Source: Neocallimastix lanati (nom. inval.) (Eukaryota > Neocallimastigomycota > Neocallimastigomycetes > Neocallimastigales > Neocallimastigaceae). Taken from it: a DNA stretch of 64,000 bases. Made by a program: the position numbers and the translations under genes. The notes beneath the pieces were generated by a model that searched no databases, was not told where the DNA came from, and was given only the letters and a program-made list of their open reading frames with translations. The first letter of the stretch is position 1, and every line of letters begins with the position of its first letter. The stretch spans positions 112,501 through 176,500 of the forward strand of contig JACVTC010000027.1 in assembly GCA_016946835.1 (NCBI GenBank), in the 5' to 3' direction. Shown piece after piece: positions 10,586 through 23,610 of the stretch.

Positions 10586-13500
10586 GTTCTTTAAGTGAAC
10601 ATTGCGGTTCATTTGTATACCCGACTTAGGAACGGCCAATGTTACTGTGTTGAATTGTTTCTTAATTACTTGGAGTGGTCCAACAAAATATGGTTCTAAC
10701 TTGGTTCGAGTAAAATTCCTTACTAAGACTAAATCACCAGGTTTTATTCTTTTAGCCTGATTCATACTATTCTTTTGTTCTCTACGAGTAGCCCAGTATT
10801 TATTTGCATTTTTGATATTGGCCGCAGCTTCCATAGTCCATAAATAGTGATTGACAAATTTTTCCAATAGGATTTCATCCGAAGATTTGTTTACACTTTT
10901 AGTTGGTCTAGCAGCTATGTCAAAGGGTTGTTGGTCTTCTCGTCCATAAACAAGTTCAAAGCTAGAGTGATTAGTAACCGAATTTTTGGTTGTACGAAGT
11001 GCCCATAAAGCGGAAGGTAAGACTTCGTCCCATTCTTTTTGTTTATTTCCTAAAAGTCTAAGTAGTTTTCCAATTTCTTTATTTCGGTTTTCTGTAAGAC
11101 CGTTCGTTTCTGGATGATAAGTTGTACTGAACCTCACATACACATCATAAAGATCTAGGAACATTTTTGTCATATCCGAATTGAATTGAACACCATTATC
11201 AGTTGTAATTGTTTGAGGCACACCATGACGAGAGAATACATTAATTAAAAATTTTATTACATCTTTTGAAGTTACATTTTCAGTTGGCTCGGCCTCTACC
11301 CATTTAGTAAAATAGTCCACGATTACCAAAATATATTTATTATTGTTTGATGTTTTCTCTAGAGGTCCAATTATATCTAAACCTAAATGTGTGAAAGGTC
11401 CTTCAACTTCTGTAGGAATATCTTCTGTTGGTTCTGGGTATGCTTTGAGTCTATTTAATTGACATTGCTCGCATTTTGAAATAATTCTTTTAATATCATT
11501 TACCATGTTGTTCCAATAGTAACTTTTTCGTAATCGTTGGTAAGTTTTATTATATCCTTCATGTCCTATGCCATGAGCTTCAAGAATGAGTTTGACCTTT
11601 TCATTAGTATCAGTGATTAATTTCCTATAAGTATTTCCATCTATAAAGTATTCAGTTCCATCAATTGTTGTAAATTTTCTTCCATAAATTCTTTTACAAC
11701 TTTAGATAATAAAGATTCATCAACTTTTGAAGAGAGTTTTGTTGCCAATATTTTCTTATCATTTATACTTTTCATTCGAGAAAGAGCATCAGCTACAACA
11801 TTCTTTTTGCCAGGTTCATATCGAATTTCTACACCTAAAAGATTTACAGCTAAACACCATCTGGTTTGTCGAGTACTTGTTGGTTCTTTCTTATTGAATA
11901 ATCCTACTAAGGGTTTATGGTCAGTAAAGATTATTGTTTTAATGGGATTTCCCATAATATAAGGTTTAAATTTTGTTAAGCAATAAAATAGAGCAGTTCC
12001 TTCTAGATCTGTAATTCCGTAATTTCTTTCATGTTTAGTTAATGTTCTACTTATATAGTGTACAGGATGCTCTTTTTTCGTTTCATCATCTTTTTGTAAT
12101 AGGAAACCACCAATGCCATCATACGATGCATCCGTTCGAATAATAAATTCTTTCTCGAAACATGGAAATTTTAAAATTGGTGCATTCATTAATTTTTCTT
12201 TAAGTATATTAAAGCTATCATTTTGCTCTTTATTCCATCGGAATTCAACATCTTTTCTTAACAATTTGCAAAGAGGAGCTGTTATTCGAGCATATTTATC
12301 GATGAAGTCTCGATAATATCCTATCGCCCCTAGGAAAGACCGTAATTCATGGAGGTTTGAAGGAGGTTTCCAATTTTTAATTGATTCAATCTTGCTATCA
12401 AGAGGGCTCAGACCTTGTGCAGATACTTTGTGACCGAGGACTTCAACTTCTATTTGCATAAACGAACATTTTTCAATATTGATTTTAAGTTTGTGTTCTT
12501 TGAAAACATCGAGTACTTTAGCAATATGTTCGAGGTGTTCTTCTAAAGATTTTGAGTATATAAGGATATCGTCAATGAAATTGAAAACAAAATCACCAAT
12601 GAAAGGAAAGAGAATTTTGTTCATCTCACGTTGGAAAGTTGCTGGAGCGTTAGTAAGTCCGAAAGGCATGACTTTGAATTGATAATTTCCGAATTTTGTG
12701 GTAAAACTGGTAACTTCAACGCTTTCTTCATCCATAAGTATTTGATGATATCCGGAGTAAAGGTCCATTGTAGTAAATATTATAGCACCATCTAAACTAT
12801 CGAATATTTCATCAATATTTGGAAGAGAATATGAATCTTTTATAGTAGCATCATTGACTTTTCTATAGTCAACACACATTCTCCATTTACCATTTGGTTT
12901 AGGAACAAGAACAACAGGCGAAGACTATTCTGAATATGATGGTTCAATAAGTCTTTTATTTATTAATTTAGTAAGTTCTTCTTTAAGAATATCTGTTTTT
13001 AGTTTTGAGATTCTATAAAATTTTTGTTTAATTGGCCTAGCACCAGGTTTAAGGTGAATTTTATGTGGAGATAAGTTCGAAGGTGTTAATTCTTCAGAAG
13101 AGGTCGCAATTATAACTATATTATCTTCTAAAAGTTTAATTATTTGATCTCGATACTTTTTATTAAGAGTATTGATAAATTTTTCGTTATGAATATATTC
13201 TCGAGGAGGAAGACCTTCCATTTTCTTAAGTTCTTTCTTAATAGATTCATTAGAAATAGCTTTTACAAAACAAACTAATTTTTCTTCATTTTCATATTGA
13301 TTATTTATAGGAGCAATTTCTTCAACCGATCCATTATCATTGAATTGGCAAAGACTATAAAGAATAGGATGAATAAACAATTTATGATCTATTTGAGTTT
13401 TCAAGTTAATAAGAATATCAAAGAAAGGATCTTCTTTATCTATAACTCTACATGTAGCAACCATATGAAAATTATTAATTTGTATAGGAATATTGATTAA

Positions 13501-14661
13501 ATAGTCTTCCGAATAATCATCATTAATAGTTGCTAGTCGGATTCTTCCACGACTGATTCCAATAGGCTCATATACAGAAGGTAACTTTCTAAGGAATTGA
13601 TTAGTAATAATATTTAAATTACTACAAGAATCAATCAATGCTTTTCCTTTGACTCCTTCAACAGTAACGTCGACCATGGCTATATCGTCTTCTTTGGGTT
13701 CTTTGTTTTTACTTTTATAAGTGTGATCAAGATTATTAACTATAGTAGTAGTAGCACAAATGTTGTCAACGGCACCGGCTATCTTAATAGAATCTTTTTC
13801 TAACTTTAAACCTTTTGCAACTTGAGATCTGATTTTTGGTGATACTTCAAATAATTCTCCAAAGGTAATATTACATTTAGTAGTATTTAAGTCTTTAATA
13901 ACATTGTAAGGTAGATGATCAGCTATCATTTGGATCTTTCTTGGAACTCTAGGAATTTTGTTTCCAGGAAGTTTATTTACTTTTAGTTTATCATTAATGA
14001 GTTTATTTAATGTATTATTTGGAATACTATTTTCATCATTATTAGAAATAATATGATCAGTTTCATCAATATCAACAATTTCAATGGGCGAGGTGGAAGT
14101 AGATGCAAGTTCTGTATCACTAACCTCTTTTCCTTTTTCTTTTTCTTTTCTGCGATTAGATAAATCAATATCAGTAATTTCCATAGGTGATTGAGAAGTA
14201 CTAGCACGTTCTTTATCACGAATTTCTTTTTCTTTTTGTTTTTCGAGATTGATTAAGGGCTGTGACATTATCGAAGGATGTATCTGACTTGATGTTTGTT
14301 TTGGAGTTGGATTAACTTTCAATTCATTTTCTTTCTTCTTTCGCAAAGCTGGAGTAACAATTGGTCGAGGATTATCTCTAAGACTTTTGTGAATTTTCTT
14401 TTCTTGATTACCTTTATGATCCTTACTAATGTTATCACGCTTTCTTTTAAAAGCAGCAACCAAGTAGTCGTTTTCATCTTGAATTAAGTCAATATCTTCT
14501 AAATCATTGATGTCTTCTTCTTCGATTTCATCCTCAGATAATTCATAACTTTTTTTTTGATCTTCTATTTCTTCATGGAAGTAGTCATTAGCTGAAGATT
14601 GTTGATATTTAACGGAAGCTATTTTATTGACAATGGGAGTGCTTCTTCTCCCTTTTAGTGA
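10556..14661 (-). pseudogene. pol: Element A pol: protease, RT, RNase H, integrase (broken)
   Basis: Reads in -1 frame from the slippery site at 14661-14667. In order: a charged N-terminal segment; retropepsin-like protease with ALIDSCSNLNIIT (DSC, not DSG); RT with CVDYRKVN, MDLYSGYHQI, MPFGLTNAPATFQRE and FIDD; RNase H with RTDASYDGIGG; integrase with HHCC, GLDIIG, TDNG and TENRN, so D, D and E are present. Two lesions separate it into three frames: TGG to TAG at 12925-12927 at the start of RT, and loss of one A in an A-run at about 11673-11680 between RNase H and integrase. The C terminus has a GPY/F-like stretch (VGPLQV) and no chromodomain. It is probably inactive, though translation of parts is possible. 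Confidence 0.85.
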
Positions 14662-14667
14662 TTTAAA
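14635..14667 (-). promoter_or_regulatory. -1 ribosomal frameshift signal, element A
   Basis: On the minus strand: slippery heptamer TTTAAAT in gag phase (T TTA AAT), then the next codon CAC and stop TAA, an 8-nt spacer in total, then stem GGGAG, 8-nt loop AAGAAGCA, stem CTCCC. The loop can also pair with GCTTC downstream, giving a possible pseudoknot, as in C. Confidence 0.75.
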
Positions 14668-14739
14668 CGTTTATTTTCGAAGTATTCCTGACGATTCTTT
14701 TTGATAATAGCATTAAGTTTTGGACATTCGGTTTGAAAA
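14655..14739 (-). pseudogene. gag: Element A gag, C-terminal remnant
   Basis: Only the last residues of gag remain: TECPKLN, then the tail ending RLNH before TAA. C ends NCPKLN, then LNH, so homology is clear. The remnant starts inside the CCHC zinc knuckle at the junction with element B. The open frame running in from B passes through this segment in another frame, giving a nonsense tail to B pol. Confidence 0.75.
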
Positions 14740-17700
14740 CATCAGCAACTATGTTTTTCTTACCTTCTTCATATTTAACATTAATTTTTAAAGTACTAAA
14801 TTCTGTTATCCATCTTACATGGCGACTGGAAGTAGGTTCCTTATTATTAAAAATATAAACTAATGGTTTGTGGTCAGTAAAAAGAATAGTTTCAAAACTA
14901 TTGCCTGTAAGAAAAGGTTTAAATTTTTTTACACAATAGAAAGCAGCTAGACCTTCAAGTTCTGTTATACTATAGTTGTTTTCAGCGTTAGATAGAGTTC
15001 TACTTTCATAATATAAGGGTTTTTCAATGTTATTATCATCAAGTTGTAAAAGTACTCCTCCAATACCCGCTTTTGATGCATCAGTACGAATTATAAATGG
15101 CTTATTAAAATTAGGAGGTGATAAAATTGGAGCTTTAACTAGTTGAGTTTTTAAATATTCAAAGGCTATATTACATTTAGTAGACCAAATAAAAGGAGTA
15201 TCTTTCTTAGTTAGTTCATATAAGGGATTAGCAATTTGAGCAAAATTACTAATAAATTTCCGGTAGTACCCAATTGCTCCAAGGAATGAACGTAATTGTT
15301 TAATATTAGTAGGAGGTAACCAATTAGTAATTATTTCAATTTTAGAAATCATAGGTTTAATACCTTTAGTTGATAAAGTATGGCCTAATAAATCTACTTC
15401 TTCTTGAAAGAAGTGGCATTTTTCGAAATTGACTTTGAGTCCATTATTATTAAGAATTTGGAATACTTTTTCAATGTCTTTTACGTGTTGTTCCAACGAA
15501 CTAGAATAAATAACTAAATCATCAATATAGATAAAAACACATACACCAATTAGATCAAAGAAAATTCTATTCATCTCCCTTTGGAAGGTTGCGGGAGCAT
15601 TACAAAGACCAAACGGCATGACTTCAAAATTAAAATTGCCATACAAAGTAGTAAAACAAGTAATATCTTTATCATCAGGATGCATCGGAATTTGATGATA
15701 TCCTGAAAATAAGTCAATCGTAGATAATATTGTGGTATCACCACTGATATAATAAAGTATGTCATCAATAAGAGGAAGAGCATATGCATCCTTTAAAGTA
15801 CAGTTATTAATCTTCCTATAATCAACACACATTCTAACTTGTCCATTTTTCTTCGGAACAAGTACAACGGGGGAAGACCACGGAGAACTAGAAGGTACTA
15901 TTAATTTATTATTAATTAATTTAATTAATTCTCTTTTTAATGCGTCAGCTTGTACTTTTGAAACACGATATGCGCGTTGTTTTATGGGTTCTGTTCCAGG
16001 AATTAAATTTATTCTGTGAGGATATAATTTTGAGGATCCCAAATCATCAGTTTTTAACGCTAGTACACTAATGTATTCTAAAAATAAATTTTCAACACTT
16101 GATTTTAGATGTTCTGGTAGTTTATTAATAATAGAATAAATCATCTCAAATTTTGTCTTAGTATCGTTAATGGGTACGTTATCTTTATTGTCTATTACTT
16201 CATTTGTTATGACTAAAAGTGCTGGTATTAAATAAGTATTAATATTGTGTAATTTATTTTTATATTCTTTATCATTTATTTTAGCTTTAAGTAATTTAGA
16301 AGGTTCATTTATTTCATCATTAAAATTTCTTTCTGAAACATTTTTAAGTGAATTATGAGAATTTAATTTTGACATATCATTATTAATATTTTCAGTATTT
16401 ATTTTAGAATTATTTATTTTTTTATAAATGATTTCGTTATTTTTATTTTCAATCTTATTTATTTGTTCAGTAATTATTTTAGGATTATTTATTTTATTAT
16501 TAGAGATATCATTATTATTTTTTTCAATATTATTTAAATTTGAATTAATATTATTATCAATTATAACATCAAGAAAACATGATGGATCATCTTTAAAATT
16601 ATTAATATGAATATTTGGAATATCAGATTCCACATAAATAAAGAAGGTATTATTATCATTATTATTTATATCCAACTCATCATTTAATTTATTTTCATTA
16701 ATGTCAGAACATTCATCACTTAAACTATCATCATTATTATTTTCATCTAATTCTTGATCACCTTCATTTGTTTCATCAGTAGGTTTAAGATTAACATCAT
16801 AAAATAATGAGGCTAGTTTAACAAAATTATTATCATCATCAATATGATACAGAGTATCATTTACTAAGTTTATATCAAAACGATTTCTTTTTAAAGTATC
16901 AACACCAATTAATATATCAAATATATCATCTTTCTCTATTTTTCTAAAATAATCTACAAATGTGTAATTTCCAATAGTTATTGATAATTCATAAATATCA
17001 GAGTCAATAGAATTATTTGAATAAACTTGAAAAATCTTCTCTGATATTCTTCCAATAGGATTTTTATTAATATTATATTTTTTCAGAGCTGAGGATGTAA
17101 TTAAATTTACACTAGCACAAGAGTCAAGGAATATTTCTACTGGTTTTTTATCAACTGTTCCTTTGACTTTAATCACCTTGTGCTGACTTATAATATTCAT
17201 AACATTAATTAGTGAAGTATTTGCTTTTGTTGTATTATTCCCTTTTCCTTCTGTTAAACGTAAAGCTTTAGTAAATTCTGATCTAAACTTTGGGAATAAG
17301 TCTAATAAGTAAACTAGTTTTGTTATTACTTCAGTTGAAGCTACCTCCTTAATTAAATCATTTATTTTATATTCTTTAAAAGTTTCCATCATTTTAATGT
17401 GTTTTTCCGGATTATTAAATTCTTGAGTGATGGCTATTTTATTATTATTATTTTCTTCACTTAATATTTCTTTTATTTTTTCCTTTTTATTAATTTTTTT
17501 ACCATTCCTTATATTTGGTTGATTAATTACCGAAAGGTCAAGGTAATTTAATTTATTTGTATCTATATTATTATTATCCTTATCTTGTAATATATTATTT
17601 TTCGGAGAATTATTATTATGTATTTCTTTTTTCTTAGTTATTAAATTTTCATTATTTTTAGAGTTAGTAATATTACTGTGTTTTTTATTATTTATTTCTG

Positions 17701-18685
17701 TATCTGTTAGAGAAATATTATCATGAATTTCAATTATATCATTAAAAGAAACATTTTTATTATTAGTTTTTGGAATATTTTTTTCATTAATTATATCAAA
17801 TTTTCTAATAGTGTTATTTATTTCTTCATTATTTGGGAAATCATTAGTTGTCACATTAATTTCTTCCGTTTCCATATTTGAGTTTGTAGATTTATTAATT
17901 TTATTATTTAATTTACTTTGAATTTTTTTTTTTATTGCAGGTGTGATAATTGGGACAGGATTATCTGTTAACTTTTTCTTAACTTCTTTTAGAAAAGGAG
18001 TTGATTTTGAATTATTTTTATTTCCTTTTTTCTGAACCACTGCCGCAATTTCCTCCACTTCATCATTATCATTGAAATCATTATTATATTCATTTATTTC
18101 ATCATTTTCAATATTATTTTCTTCTTTGTTTAAATAATAAATATTACTATTTTTTTCCATGTAATTTTGATTATTAGAATAATTAGGATAATTATTATAT
18201 TTATTAACTTCATCTTCATAATAATCATTATGCATTAAATGTTCATTATTATCATAATTACTCTCATTTAATTTTATATTATTAGAAAAGTTATTATTTT
18301 CAACATTATTATTATATTTATTGTTGTTTATAATTTCGCCCTCCATTTTAAAATTGTTTTTATTATTAATATTGTTAATATTATTTATATTATCATTATC
18401 ACTTGTATAATTATTAATATTTTTAAAATTATTATATATAACATTGTTAGGAGAATTATCATAATTCATGTTGCTATTATTTTTTTTTATTTTGTCACTA
18501 TCATTATTATAATTATATTTTCCATTATCATTATAAAGAATTTTATTAGTTTCCATTATATGATTATTATTATTTAAATCTAATGAATATGTTAAATTCA
18601 CATATTCGTTATTATTGTTTTTATTATAGTTAATATTTTGTTGATTGGTTTGTTTAGTGGAAGTTATCCTTCTCCCAATATTTAG
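14740..18685 (-). pseudogene. pol: Element B pol: Asn-rich leader, protease, RT, RNase H; integrase lost
   Basis: Continuous -1 frame from the slippery site (18685) to the fusion point. The first 300 or so residues are very rich in Asn, Lys and Asp, encoded by AAT/AAC repeats. Then come a conserved block (EVASTEVITKLVYLLDLF), protease (IFLDSCASVNLIT, DSC triad), a second low-complexity spacer, RT (CVDYRKINN, IDLFSGYHQI, MPFGLCNAPATFQRE, YIDD) and RNase H (RTDASKAGIGG). The frame ends just past RNase H, at KKNIVADV, where D continues ALSRLH. From there it runs into element A and stops at 14663. No internal stop before the break, so it was intact until truncation. Confidence 0.85.
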
Positions 18686-18691
18686 TTTAAA
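18659..18691 (-). promoter_or_regulatory. -1 ribosomal frameshift signal, element B
   Basis: Minus strand: TTTAAAC directly followed by the gag stop TAA. The 8-nt spacer TAAATATT precedes stem GGGAG, loop AAGGATAA and CTTCC (one G-U pair). Same geometry as A, C and D. The downstream frame is open from the heptamer into pol. Confidence 0.8.
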
Positions 18692-19871
18692 TGATTATTA
18701 TTAAGAAGTCCTTTTTCCTCCATTTCTGCTAATTGCTTAAATGTATAAGGGCATTTATTACTCTTGTGTCCTTCTTGGTAACAACGATGGCAATATAATG
18801 TAGAATTTGGGCTGTTTAAATCTAACCCTTGCTGAATTCTATTTTGAATATCGGAGTTATTAATAAATTGTTCTTTTCTATTTTTTATATACGGATTTTT
18901 GATTTGATTATTTTGATCATGATAATTATTATATCCTTGAATATTATTATAATTATTTTGTGGAACTCCAGCATTATAATTATTAGTTCCATTGTTTATA
19001 TAATTAAAATTATTATTTCTTCTATTACTGCTATTATTAAAATTATTTATATTTCCATTTGTACGGTATTTACCATAAGGATTATTGAGTGTAGCTCTAT
19101 TTGGATTATATAAATTAAAATTATTACTATTATTAAAAGAATATTCATTATTATTAGTATTCCAGTTATTGTTAATCATATTATTATTTTGTTGATAATT
19201 ATTTCTTGGATCTGCATTAAAATAATTAAATGTAGGATTTCTATTTCTTCTTGGGAAACTAGTATTTTGAGTCAACATAGATAAATTTCTAATATTTCTT
19301 TTATTGTTAGTTGTTCTAATTTGATATTCTTCATTACTATTATTATTATCTGGTTTGTTCCATTCCTTCTCTGCTTCTTCAGCCGTTTCAGCAATTTCAT
19401 AAGCTTCATTCAAGGAATCACATTTAGACATAAATACTTGAGAATAAGCAAAATTCCTTGACTTTATAGCGTTCCTATAAGTTTTTACTGAAACAATTTT
19501 TTGGTAGTCTCTTGACAGATCGTGATATAATCTTCTATATCTATCATTAAAAGTTTTTATTGTTTCATTTTCTTTAATTTTTAATCCTTGAAGGTAGGTC
19601 AACTTATCTCCTTCGGTAATTCCAAGATGTTCTTCTACTGCCTTTTGAATTTCCTTAAGAGAAGGGTACACACCTGTTCTTTTATTTATTAGTCTTCTTA
19701 AAACGGCTTTAGTATTTGAATCCACAGCTTCAGAAGCCCAAGTAAAAATTCTTTCCGGGTCTTTTATATTGCAAACTCTCATTAAGTTGCTAAGGTCTTC
19801 AATCCAATCCACTACATTATTTTCATAGTCTTCTAACATAGGGAGGACTTTATAAATTTTCAAAGAATCCA

Positions 19872-19872
<1 letters not shown>
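18682..19872 (-). CDS. gag: Element B Gag
   Basis: 396-aa structural protein expected to form virus-like particles in the cytoplasm. The first 170 residues resemble D Gag (YENNVVDWIEDLSNLM; D has DIDSWIEDFKNVM). An Asn-rich middle of about 150 residues follows. A CCHC zinc knuckle lies near the C terminus (CHRCYQEGHKSNKC, C-x2-C-x4-H-x4-C), for RNA binding. The start ATG at 19872 lies about 430 nt after the PBS. The stop overlaps the frameshift heptamer. Intact. Confidence 0.88.
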
Positions 19873-19904
<32 letters not shown>

Positions 19905-20323
19905 ATTTATTATTTTTTTTTTTATAATGTATATTATATATTATTATTTATTTTTATTATAAATATATAATTCTCTGATTTTCTTGGCTATTTGTTTTAA
20001 ATTTTCAAGGCTGTGAATTATATCTACTCTCTTGACTTACTCAATTTTCGATTCTATTCACCCTTTATTCTCTTTAAAACAAATCCAGTACTCTCTCAGT
20101 ATTAATATATTTTTATAAAAGAATTTATATTTTTTAAAATATTTATAAAATAACCACAATTTATTATAAATTTTTTTTTTTTTTTTTTTTTATAAAATTT
20201 TTTTTTTTTTATAATTTTTTTTTTTATAAATTTTTTTTTATAATTATTATTTATTTAATTTTTATACTATATTTTCACGATATTTTCCTGCTTGCTTCGC
20301 CCGGATTCTCCACCAAAAATGGC
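19873..20323 (-). other. Element B leader and primer binding site
   Basis: Untranslated leader between LTR and gag, with T/A runs. The PBS is at 20298-20315: + strand CGCCCGGATTCTCCACCA, the 3' end of a tRNA including CCA. The same 18 nt occurs in D. The primer tRNA would have an acceptor stem beginning GGAGAAT and discriminator A. I could not assign its amino acid. Confidence 0.75.
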
Positions 20324-20812
20324 TGATACAATTAATTTAAAAAGTATCATAAAATATGGGAAAAGCAAGAGGGAATTAATCAAGAAATATCGTATTTATG
20401 AAATAGTATAATAATTATTATATATTTATATAATACACTCAAATTATTATTTTAGAATATAATGTTCATTTTATTATGTTTATTTATTAAAATTATTCAC
20501 TTTATTATATTTATTTATTAAAATAATTATTCACTATTATTCATTCTCAATTAATACATTTCAATAAAAATAAAAACACAACATTTTTTTTTTATAATTA
20601 AAACTTCCTAATTTTTATCTTATTATTCTCTATATTATTATTATTTAAAATTTGTACTTTTACATGATTAATTATATTATATATATTTTTATAATAAACT
20701 TATATTAATAATAAAATTTTAAAATAATTTTATAATATTATATCTTTTTAAATATTAATTTTAACTTATTTAGAAAATATTAATAATAAAATTATTTACA
20801 ATAATATTTAAA
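20324..20812 (-). repeat. 5' LTR of element B, first part
   Basis: Starts TGATACAATT. The rest, after removal of element E, is 24279-24323 ending CTCGTATCA. Termini TGATAC and GTATCA are perfect 6-bp inverted repeats and total LTR length is about 534 bp. Bases 20808-20812 are the TTAAA target duplicated by E. Confidence 0.7.
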
Positions 20813-21464
20813 TGTTAAAGTTTTTAGATAATTTGGTCTTAACGATTAGGTCAAGATGCCAAATTATAGTAATTAATTAATAGTTTAATTATACTCTTAT
20901 TTAAAACATATTATTGTTAGTAAATTTTATAATTAAGTTTTTTATTTGAAATATAAATTTTATTTAATCTTAATAATATTTTATTATATTATTATTTTAT
21001 ATAATTATTACTATAATTTAAATTACAATAATCCTACAAAGGATTAATCAAAGAATTTAAACATGTATTTATATAAAATAATTAATTATTAAAATATTAA
21101 TTATAAATATGAATATGTAAATAATATTAATATAAGTTTGATATTGATAATATAAAGTTAGATAATAATATAAATATTTAATATAAATAAAATATAAGAA
21201 TCAAATATTGCTAAATATTATATTTTATAATTAAAATATAATATGTAGAAATTAATTTAATGACAATCACGTGTTTACATTATTTAATATATATTAAATT
21301 CAATATGTTAATAATATTTAGTAATTAGTTGGCCTAGACTAATTCCTAAATATTTTAATAATAATTATTATATTATTAATTATTAATATTGAAATTCAAA
21401 TAACTGAATTATTGAAATTGAAATTGAAATTGAATTAAATGGAAATTCAATTATTATCTTAACA
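20813..21464 (-). repeat. 3' LTR of element E
   Basis: TGTTAAAG to CTTAACA, 652 bp. Left end has a stem (TAATTTGG 20829-20836 with CCAAATTA 20859-20866, inner TCTT/AAGA) in the region that is U5 in the transcript. The polypurine tract GGAAGGGCAT on the minus strand lies just inside at 21465-21474. Confidence 0.88.
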
Positions 21465-22794
21465 ATGCCCTTCCACAAAAATCGGATTCCAGACGATTTG
21501 TGTAACATTGTTAAAAAAAAATTTTTTTAATTTATTACAGAAAAATTTTTAATTTTTAAAGTTAATAAGGAATTAAAAGGTCACTTGAATTCTTTGAAGA
21601 AGACCTTTTAAGTGACAATTTCGTGAAATTTGAAATTTGTCAAAAATTGTTAAAATTAAAATTTTATTATAAAATTCAATATTTTTAAATATGTTGATAC
21701 CATTTTTAATATATATTCCCTTTTAAATTTTTGAAATTGAAATTTTGAAATTTAATTGAAATTAACATTTCAATTTTTACAATTAACTATGAAATTTTTG
21801 AAAATTTTAAAAATATAGTAAATAATAAATATATTAAAATATAAAATTAATATTAAATCGTTGAATATATAATTTTTATTAAATTTTGAAATTTCGTAAT
21901 GTGAAATTTTTAAATTTATAATTTATAATTTTCTAAATTTTGAAATTGTAATTGAAAATTTATCAATTTAACTATTGAATATATTATAATATTCAATTTA
22001 ATATATTATAAACATGAATAATTATGAAAGCGTCCTTATCATAATTATCATTTCAACACAAAATAATACTATAAGAAAAGCGTCCTTCTCTATGTAATAT
22101 TAGATCAGTTCCCGTAAGATATTGTTGAATTTTAAATCATAAGTACAATAGAATGGACCACCTTTCGAAATACTTTTAGAAACTACCCTTTGGATTCATA
22201 TATTCATAATTATTGACCTGTGACTGGAATGATTGGATTGTGAACGAACGAATATTTATTACGTTATGCCTTTTCATTATTGTTCTGTTGTACTAAAAAT
22301 TTAAAATTTGACATAATCTATTGGGAAATGTTGAAAATGTTGAGATTGTAAATTATATTTTATTATTAAATTTTAACTAGTATTAATTTAATAACTATAT
22401 AAATTCAAAGTTTTAATTATAACTCTTGTAGAGAATATTATTAATCGTAAAAGAAGGGAAAAGTTGATTATTTTCAACTGTTTAATTATAATATAATTAA
22501 TGTTTTTGATTTTAAAGAAAAATTATTAATCCCAAATATTGATTCCTACTGAATTTTTGAATTGTTTTTGTATTTATTGTAATTAAATATATAATTTTAT
22601 TAAATATAACTGTTCGTTTTTTTTTTTTTTTTTTTTTTTTTTCATTATAAAAAAAAACAATATAACTGTAAAGATTTGGATATTTATATAAAGAAATAGA
22701 AATTTTAGTTTGATATAATTATTTATCATAGAATACAAAAAATGTAAATTATAATTGAATATATCTTTAGTGCAGTATTAATTAAAATAGTAAG
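21465..22794 (-). other. Element E 3' noncoding region
   Basis: 1.3 kb between the Gag-like stop and the 3' LTR without an open frame. It contains two mutually exclusive stems (21575-21582 with 21602-21609; 21580-21586 with 21610-21616), and AAGCGTCCTT twice, near 22028 and 22079. It may be decayed pol or cis-acting RNA; I see no pol motif. Confidence 0.5.
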
Positions 22795-23586
22795 TCAATT
22801 TTTTGAACTGAATGAATTTTTTATTCCCATTACTGGTGGGGAAAAATCAGATTCATGTGAATTTGCTCTTATTCCTCTTTTAATTTGAAAAAAAATAAAT
22901 ATTAATTTTTGAAAAGAAAATACTGCAACTAATAGATTTGGATTGAATTTATTATATGTATTTTTATTATATGATTTCTTTAATTTTAATTTTGGTTTAG
23001 TTTTCATTTTATTATTTCCACTAACTTTATTAGACTTTATTTTTTCTTTTTTGTGATTGCTACCTTTAATTGTATTTGATTCTTCGTTAGAGTCATTTTT
23101 ACTGTGTCTTGTAGTTTCTTCGTAGGATTCCTTGTCAAGAAGTTCAGATTTTGTGATGAGATTTATGTCATTTTTATTAATTAATTCATTATTATTTTTA
23201 TTAATGTTGTTTTCATTAATATTAGCTTCTTTCTGTCTTTTATTAGAAATTTCTTCTTTTAAAAATATCATGGACTTATCAACCTGTTCAAAATTAGAAA
23301 TGTTCTGATTAATTTGTAATATTAATCTTTCAATTTGATATAAAGCTAACTTAGCACTTCTGAAGTCTATTGATCCGTTTAGCATTGATTTTGTTACAAC
23401 AACTTTCTGAGAGTAGACGACCTGTTTTGCTTTGTTCATCTCTGATATCTTCGATTTTATTTCCTTCTTCATCTTGTGAATAAATTCATTATATTCTTCA
23501 ATTGTAACGAATTCTTCTTTTGGTAGCTTTAATATATCATTACTTGTTAATGATATATTAGGATCGGATCTAATTGTTGTGGACAT
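22795..23586 (-). CDS. Element E Gag-like protein
   Basis: 263 aa, starting at ATG 23586, 35 nt inside the 5' LTR. The N-terminal half is helical and coiled-coil-like (EEYNEFIHKMKKEIKSKIS, then LALYQIERLILQINQN). The middle is Asn/Lys-rich, then a basic run (KKEKIKSNKV, KTKPKLKLKK). The C terminus reads PPVMGIKN. No CCHC knuckle and no enzyme motif. No recognised family; position and character suggest a structural or RNA-binding Gag. It shows no obvious similarity to Gag of B, C, D or F. Confidence 0.6.
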   Translation of the reverse strand: MSTTIRSDPNISLTSNDILKLPKEEFVTIEEYNEFIHKMKKEIKSKISEMNKAKQVVYSQKVVVTKSMLNGSIDFRSAKLALYQIERLILQINQNISNFEQVDKSMIFLKEEISNKRQKEANINENNINKNNNELINKNDINLITKSELLDKESYEETTRHSKNDSNEESNTIKGSNHKKEKIKSNKVSGNNKMKTKPKLKLKKSYNKNTYNKFNPNLLVAVFSFQKLIFIFFQIKRGIRANSHESDFSPPVMGIKNSFSSKN

Positions 23587-23610
23587 CTTGAGGTAATCGA
23601 TAGATTATTG

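Larger units (their letters stand above)
9609..14739 (-). mobile_element. Ty3/gypsy element A, 5'-truncated
   Basis: Minus-strand element. It keeps its 3' LTR, polypurine tract, whole pol region and the last residues of gag. Beyond 14739 the sequence switches abruptly to element B. Proteins and layout match element C closely, so A and C are one family. The 5' LTR, leader and most of gag are missing. Flank left of the LTR is an A-run (9603-9608). Confidence 0.85.
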
